Source: Luminiphilus sp. (GTDB taxonomy: Bacteria > Pseudomonadota > Gammaproteobacteria > Pseudomonadales > Halieaceae). Taken from it: 10,547 nt of DNA. Position numbers and translations under genes: made by a program. Location: NCBI GenBank assembly GCA_029251065.1, contig JAQXEB010000080.1:1-10547 (forward strand), in the 5' to 3' direction. Under the pieces are notes generated by a model. It was not told where the DNA came from. It did no database searches and was given only the letters and a program-made list of their open reading frames with translations. Shown piece by piece: positions 6,663-10,547 of the stretch (positions within the stretch are counted from its first letter, which is position 1; each line of letters begins with the position of its first letter).

Positions 6663-8144
6663 CTAGAACGCGCGAACACTCCCATCTGGATTCAACGGCG
6701 GTTGTTCGGTTGCTCCCCAAGAAGCCTCAAACGCGGCCACACCCAACGGTGCGCCCGGACGCTTTACCTGTTCACTGGGGTCTTTCTCAAGGGTTCCGTT
6801 CAACCACGCCAATGCAGTTTGGAGTGAGGCCTCTTGAACATCACCAAATGGACGAGTTGCATCGTCTATTGCGTCGTAGAGCGTAAACCGACCGGTACTT
6901 GCAAGCCCGGTGTAATAACCACCTTGGCCTTCCCCGTTTTGAATTTCGAACGCGATCAGACGAAAGCGGGTCTCGCAGGCGTCAGGGTCCAGATCAAATG
7001 CGCTTTGCCCCACCGCCTTACCCGAGGTCTCTGAGCCCACCAAGACGACCTCAATATGAGGGTCAAGCCCATTGATGATGAGCTCACTGGCAGAGGCTGA
7101 GCCACCTGTCGTAATAAAGGCAATACGAAGCGGCGAGAAGGTTTCATTCAGCGATCGGAAATCCGCCGTACTGTTTTCATTTTGGTGTTTGTCATTGAGA
7201 TTTATAATGTAGCTCAACTCACCGTTCGCGGTGTCCCCCGCCAACAAGTTCAGCAGGGTTTCGGCAACCCGGACCAGTCCTCCACCGTTGTAACGCAGGT
7301 CGATGACTAAGTCGGTGACGCCTGCATTAGCGAACGTCTCTGCGGCGTCGCGCAAGGGTTGTTCGGCCGCATCGATAAACGTTCTAAAATTGAGGTAGCC
7401 CACAGGGGAGCCACTGGCACGAGCAATCAGCTGCGGCTCTCCGGCAATCGGTGGCGTTGAGGTTTCTGCTGTAGTGACTGAGAATTCGCTAACAACTTCG
7501 TCATACTCAACACGGAACGTCGTGGTCTGAAGCTCCCCACGAGGGCCAAAAACGGCCTCTGGAAGCTCGGCACTGCGCGCCACCATCGCTTCCCAAGTCT
7601 CAAACCCTTGTCCGCGGTCGACCGCCAGTAAGCGCTGACCGCGGCGAATTCCTGCGTTATAGGCCGGACCGCCTTCGTAGGAATCTGCAAAATAAAAATT
7701 ATTGTCAATAATGCGGTACCGCACACCGTAACCGTAGAACGCGCCTGACGTGAAACGCTGCGTATCCTCTTCAATGGTGGTCATGTAAGAGAAGCCAGGA
7801 TCGCGCCCTGTACTCTGGCAATTACCCGGTGCATCTACCGCGTCACACCAAACGGGTCGCATAATCGCGGCCAAATAGTCAGAGGCGCTTGAATAGTCGC
7901 TCGCATTGACGTCTGCGAGCTCGTCGTACCAGTAGTAGTAACTCGTTGCGACCGTTTCCACGAACTCAATTTGTGCCGCAACCCCACAGGCATCAGTGGA
8001 GGACCCACCACCCGATCCAGAACCGCCGCCCGCTATTGGGCTCGCCGGACTGGAACTTCCGCCACCACCGCCGCCACACGCGACGAGCGTTGCACTTAAT
8101 CCAATACCTATTAACGCTCTACTAAACACAATCGCCTTTCCCAC
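6663..8144 (-). CDS. S41 family (C-terminal processing type) peptidase lipoprotein
   Basis: A 493-residue exported serine protease. The N-terminus is a lipoprotein signal (basic start, hydrophobic core LIGIGLSATL, lipobox LVAC with Cys23), followed by a flexible Gly/Ser-rich linker to about residue 50, so the enzyme is probably tethered to a membrane and faces the periplasm or outside. A PDZ-like region lies around 135-225 (FYGYGVRYRI onward). The S41 domain contains DLRYNGGG (282-289), the nucleophile Ser351 in SASASE and the general base Lys376 in TSGKAVGQ. Their 25-residue spacing matches Ser430/Lys455 of E. coli Tsp. There is no ATG; the start is GTG at 8144, or possibly GTG at 8129, which has AAAGG about 6 bases before it and still leaves an 18-residue signal. 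It lies 61 bases downstream of the GST gene on the same strand and may share its transcript. Its substrates are unknown. Confidence 0.9.
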   Translation of the reverse strand: MGKAIVFSRALIGIGLSATLVACGGGGGGSSSPASPIAGGGSGSGGGSSTDACGVAAQIEFVETVATSYYYWYDELADVNASDYSSASDYLAAIMRPVWCDAVDAPGNCQSTGRDPGFSYMTTIEEDTQRFTSGAFYGYGVRYRIIDNNFYFADSYEGGPAYNAGIRRGQRLLAVDRGQGFETWEAMVARSAELPEAVFGPRGELQTTTFRVEYDEVVSEFSVTTAETSTPPIAGEPQLIARASGSPVGYLNFRTFIDAAEQPLRDAAETFANAGVTDLVIDLRYNGGGLVRVAETLLNLLAGDTANGELSYIINLNDKHQNENSTADFRSLNETFSPLRIAFITTGGSASASELIINGLDPHIEVVLVGSETSGKAVGQSAFDLDPDACETRFRLIAFEIQNGEGQGGYYTGLASTGRFTLYDAIDDATRPFGDVQEASLQTALAWLNGTLEKDPSEQVKRPGAPLGVAAFEASWGATEQPPLNPDGSVRAF

Positions 8145-8205
8145 CCGTTCGTTTGGTTCGTTTAAAAATCAGTAAAATTCTTCGCGGCAACGCGCGTCGC
8201 TGCAC

Positions 8206-8817
8206 TTATGACGCAGTAATCGCGGTCTGGAATGCTGGACGCTCGGTAATTCGCTGCACATAGGCCTTGAGGTGCGGCATGTCGTCTGACACACAGCCCA
8301 TGCGGTTGCTCATGAAACACGCGTGTCCCAGCATGATATCGGCCGCCGAAAAATCGCCAATGAGGTAGTCTCGCCCCTCCAGCGCTTCGTTGACCGGCTG
8401 CAGCGCTTTATTCAGTAGTCGCTGAGCCTGCCCCAACACAACAGGGTCACGTCGATCCTCGGGGAGCAACAGGGTGTGCACGACGATCGTGTTCATCGGC
8501 GGCATCACCATGCCTTCGCAGTAGTGAAACCACTGCAGGTATTCAGGAAACATCGGGCTCTCTACCGATGGCTTAAGACCCCCCTCTTTATGTCGAGCGA
8601 GCACATACTCAACGATTGCTCCTGATTCGTAGATCGACACGTCACCGTCGTCCAATACCGGTATACGACCCAGCGGATGACGATTGCGATGTTCATCCGA
8701 CTTCAAGTCTTTGGGATGAAACGCCATGGCATTAAGTTCATAGGGCAGTGCCAACTCTTCGAGAAGCCACAGGATACGCCCTGCTCTTGACTGCGGTGCA
8801 AAGTGAAGTTTCAACAT
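8206..8817 (-). CDS. Glutathione S-transferase family protein
   Basis: A 203-residue cytosolic GST fold. The thioredoxin-like N-terminal half has the glutathione-site elements: Ser10 in FAPQSRAGR as the likely activating residue, RIPVL (51-55) with the cis-Pro53 typical of the family, and ESGAI (64-68), where Glu-Ser bind the glutathione gamma-glutamyl group. The all-helical C-terminal half carries FSAADIMLG (156-164), matching the conserved N-capping box of GST helix 6. It may conjugate or reduce electrophiles with glutathione; which ones cannot be told. The ATG at 8817 has AGAGGT 5 bases upstream. It is divergent from the SahR-like regulator across a 141-base gap, and the S41 peptidase gene follows on the same strand. 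If the operator beside the regulator acts in both directions, this gene might also be affected, but the site sits over 120 bases from its start. Confidence 0.92.
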   Translation of the reverse strand: MLKLHFAPQSRAGRILWLLEELALPYELNAMAFHPKDLKSDEHRNRHPLGRIPVLDDGDVSIYESGAIVEYVLARHKEGGLKPSVESPMFPEYLQWFHYCEGMVMPPMNTIVVHTLLLPEDRRDPVVLGQAQRLLNKALQPVNEALEGRDYLIGDFSAADIMLGHACFMSNRMGCVSDDMPHLKAYVQRITERPAFQTAITAS

Positions 8818-8938
8818 GTCTTACCTCTGTAATAATTCTGTCTGGCTCTCAGATACGGCGCCTTCGCCCCGACCTTCGGCTCTAAGCGTAGCGTTTGTTC
8901 ATCTAAAAATCGCCATTACCCGTATTTTTTCTGCGCGC

Positions 8939-8954
8939 ATAAAGATATCTTTAT
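8939..8954. promoter_or_regulatory. Perfect 16-bp palindrome, probable autoregulatory operator
   Basis: ATAAAGATATCTTTAT is identical to its reverse complement over all 16 bases and ends 4 bases before the regulator ATG. A second, overlapping inverted repeat, GATAT-CTTT-ATATC (8944-8957), extends the symmetry to the start codon. Its size and symmetry suit an ArsR-family dimer site, and its position would let the bound protein block transcription or translation of its own gene. The symmetry is directly visible; the assignment as this regulator's site is inference. Confidence 0.65.
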
Positions 8955-8958
8955 ATCC

Positions 8959-9882
8959 ATGAACGTAGAAGCCCTTTCTCAGTGCCTCAAGGCAGCCGCT
9001 GATCCCAGTCGTCTCCGACTGCTGTGGCTGTGTAGCCAAGGTGAACTCACAGTTTCCGATTTGGTTCGTATTACAGGACACAGTCAACCACGGACGTCGC
9101 GCCACTTAAAAATCCTACAGGACGCGGGGTTGCTGGAAAGCTTTCGCGAGCAGCACTTCATTTTTTACAGAGCGAACAGACAGGAACCGCAACAGACCAT
9201 ACTTAAAACGTTGATCATGAGTCTCGATCGATCTGACGGTGTACTCGCCGAGGACAATCGTCGTCTGACTGCGATTCGCAGGGCTCGAGCGCAGCTCGCG
9301 GAGAGCTATGTTGAAGACGAAGTTCCGGAGTGGCTAGAGCTGCACCAATATCACGGGGACGAAGTCACGTTCAGCGAGCATCTGCACACACTCCTTACTG
9401 GACACTCGGTGGGTCACCTTCTCGATATTGCGACGGGTACAGGGCGAATGTTGCGGCTCGTGGGTCCCCTGGCCAACAGTGGATTCGGCATCGACCTGTC
9501 AAAGAAAATGGTAATTGTCGCGAGAGACACCATTGAAAAAGCGGGTCTAAATCACCTTTCGGTACGGCAAGAAGATATGTATCAAATGCGGTTCCCCGCC
9601 AACAGCTTTGATACGGTCACCATTGACCAAGTCCTTTATTTTGCTGATAACCCGCCCGCCTTGTTCCAAGAGGCAACACGCGTTTTAAAAAAAGGCGGCA
9701 AGTTACTGACGGTTGCATTTACACCGCACGAAGTGATCCACGATACGTCCCTCCCCGTGAGCGTCGATCTAAAAGCGATCATGGGTTGGCTGGTGGGCGA
9801 GAATTTGTCGGTTGAGCAAATTGACAAAATTCCTGGCGAAACGTTGGATATAAGCCTTATTCTCGCCAGTAAAACTGGCTAG
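8959..9882 (+). CDS. SahR-like regulator: ArsR-family HTH fused to SAM-dependent methyltransferase domain
   Basis: A 307-residue protein with an ArsR-type winged helix at residues 1-75 (AAADPSRLRLL, then recognition helix HSQPRTSRHLKIL at 41-53 and wing FIFYRAN) and a class I methyltransferase fold at about 145-260 (motif I LLDIATGTGRML, acidic residue in GIDLS, QEDMYQMRFPANSFDTV, then RVLKKGGKLL). A linker helix with WLELHQYH joins them. This architecture is that of SahR, which in Proteobacteria represses methionine/SAM-cycle genes and responds to S-adenosylhomocysteine; the methyltransferase fold probably serves as the ligand sensor. No cysteine-rich metal site typical of metalloregulating ArsR proteins is seen in the HTH. 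No ribosome binding site precedes the ATG, because the palindrome occupies that place; the N-terminus still fits the family. Next on the right, on the opposite strand, is a MetE-like gene, which fits the proposed role. ArsR annotation alone would be too vague. Confidence 0.85.
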   Translation: MNVEALSQCLKAAADPSRLRLLWLCSQGELTVSDLVRITGHSQPRTSRHLKILQDAGLLESFREQHFIFYRANRQEPQQTILKTLIMSLDRSDGVLAEDNRRLTAIRRARAQLAESYVEDEVPEWLELHQYHGDEVTFSEHLHTLLTGHSVGHLLDIATGTGRMLRLVGPLANSGFGIDLSKKMVIVARDTIEKAGLNHLSVRQEDMYQMRFPANSFDTVTIDQVLYFADNPPALFQEATRVLKKGGKLLTVAFTPHEVIHDTSLPVSVDLKAIMGWLVGENLSVEQIDKIPGETLDISLILASKTG

Positions 9883-9938
9883 CGTTTGCGTCCCCATCAG
9901 AAGTCAGGGTCAAAAGACCAGCACGCTCAAGGCCCACT

Positions 9939-10283
9939 ATGAAAACCGTCACGAAAGAAAACACGAGCCACTTCCCTGCCTACGTGTTGAGCGCGAACAT
10001 ACTCAAAAGCGCTCCCTGCCCGCTCTTAAGATCAAATCAGTGGACACGAGAGGCGATAACGACGACCTGGCAAAACGAGAGCAAAGAAGAATTAGTCATG
10101 CTTTGGCTGTGGCACAACGGCGAAGTGCGCGAGTTTTACAGGCTCGCCCCGATGACTGTCACCAAAACCACCGTACTGCATGGCATGGGAATTATGATCG
10201 TGAGTGAAGCCACTCAGAGATGCCTCCGCAACCAAGTGATCACCGAAGCCGTTGTCCACACCGTATCGGGCCGTTATCCCTAA
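9939..10283 (+). CDS. Hypothetical protein, 114 residues
   Basis: Not recognised. It is an open frame filling most of the 415-base gap between the SahR-like gene and the MetE-like gene. The ATG at 9939 has a weak AAGG about 8 bases upstream. The codon use, rich in G or C at third positions with few rare codons, looks similar to its neighbours, which is the main reason to list it. The sequence has no signal peptide, membrane span or known motif. Its middle (WLWHNGEVREFYRLAP, about 72-87) looks like a compact beta-type domain. A 69-codon antisense frame overlaps its second half (10092-10301) and is less persuasive. If neither is real, the gap would be unexplained noncoding DNA; I see no strong terminator or RNA structure in it. 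Confidence 0.45.
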   Translation: MKTVTKENTSHFPAYVLSANILKSAPCPLLRSNQWTREAITTTWQNESKEELVMLWLWHNGEVREFYRLAPMTVTKTTVLHGMGIMIVSEATQRCLRNQVITEAVVHTVSGRYP

Positions 10284-10297
10284 AGCCCGAGGACCGA

Positions 10298-10547
10298 TCA
10301 ACTGTGGCGGGCTCTCAAGAGGCTTGCCCCCGCAACCATTGCATCTAGCTTGCGTCTCGACACGTCTCTGGGCAGGTACTTCAATCCGCAGTCGGGTGCT
10401 AAAACCACCCGCTCTTTATTAATGTAGGGCAGTGCTCGCTCAACACGCTCCACGACCATCTGCGGCGTTTCAACTTCATGGGTCGATAAGTCGAGCACTC
10501 CCAACAGTATTGTTTGATCCGGTATTGATTGCAGCACGCTGCAGTCG
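10298..10547 (-). CDS. MetE-like methionine synthase, C-terminal part (cut by window end)
   Basis: The last roughly 83 codons of a cobalamin-independent methionine synthase-family (MetE/UROD-fold) protein; the frame stays open through the right edge, so the start lies outside. Recognisable are LLGVLDLSTHEVETP, the strand-helix unit where this family carries LGVxDxxxxxVE, followed by VVERVERALPYI and then LAPDCGLKYLPRD, whose Cys is the C-terminal zinc ligand that activates homocysteine thiolate. It should transfer a methyl group to homocysteine. The fragment ends soon after this motif, as in single-domain (core) MetE proteins. Those differ in methyl donor: folate, corrinoid proteins, or the folate-independent Mes types. 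The fragment alone does not decide among them. It converges on the SahR-like regulator and the hypothetical ORF; its own promoter, where an operator might sit, is not in view. Confidence 0.82.
   Translation of the reverse strand, partial: DCSVLQSIPDQTILLGVLDLSTHEVETPQMVVERVERALPYINKERVVLAPDCGLKYLPRDVSRRKLDAMVAGASLLRARHS

Noticed and set aside
8905..8929. AAAAAT...ATTTTT inverted repeat in the GST/regulator gap
   Set aside because: Short AT-only arms with a 13-base spacer are expected by chance in such a region and do not resemble the nearby 16-bp palindrome.
10092..10301. A 69-codon minus-strand frame between the MetE-like gene and the regulator
   Set aside because: It overlaps the MetE-like stop and the larger plus-strand ORF, and has no ribosome site or recognisable domain.
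10284..10313. Inverted repeat AGCCCG...CGGGCT as a terminator between the convergent genes
   Set aside because: The stem is only 6 bp with an 18-base loop, overlaps the end of the MetE-like coding region, and has no T tract.

Overview
The window looks like chromosomal core and housekeeping-adjacent DNA from a free-living, probably marine, gammaproteobacterium. The protein set (a FabY-type ketosynthase, a RibB fused to a dead GTP cyclohydrolase II domain, an ArsR-methyltransferase regulator, and an S41 protease lipoprotein with a Gly/Ser-rich linker) and the medium-high GC content would suit the OM60/NOR5 (Halieaceae) lineage or its relatives. That placement is inference. There are no tRNAs, rRNAs, insertion sequences, phage genes or CRISPR arrays, and coding density is high.

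Layout. (1) Positions 9-2405, minus strand: an apparent operon of fabY (initiating beta-ketoacyl synthase) followed 24 bases later by a small YdjA-like nitroreductase. (2) Positions 2489-5876, plus strand and divergent from fabY: a GlxA-type AraC regulator, then a thiolase, then ribBX. The last two are 15 bases apart and surely co-transcribed. An 11-C tract lies just upstream of the thiolase. (3) Positions 5880-8817, minus strand: a second nitroreductase convergent with ribBX, an exported S41 peptidase lipoprotein, and a glutathione S-transferase family protein. (4) Positions 8939-10547: a SahR-like regulator (ArsR HTH plus SAM-methyltransferase fold) with a perfect 16-bp palindrome directly before its start codon. 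It is followed by an unrecognised 114-codon ORF and, on the opposite strand and cut by the window end, the C-terminus of a MetE-like methionine synthase.

How the genes may work together. FabY and the thiolase both use acetyl-CoA and flank the GlxA-type regulator, so it is a candidate controller of one or both. RibBX belongs to riboflavin supply, and both nitroreductases should bind FMN, but a functional link is only suggested by proximity. The right end fits a methionine/S-adenosylhomocysteine module, a regulator of that cycle beside a methionine synthase. I see no clear previously undescribed multi-gene system. The points most worth checking are the palindromic operator, the altered substrate loop and placement of RibBX, the poly-C tract before the thiolase, and the identity of the truncated MetE-like gene.
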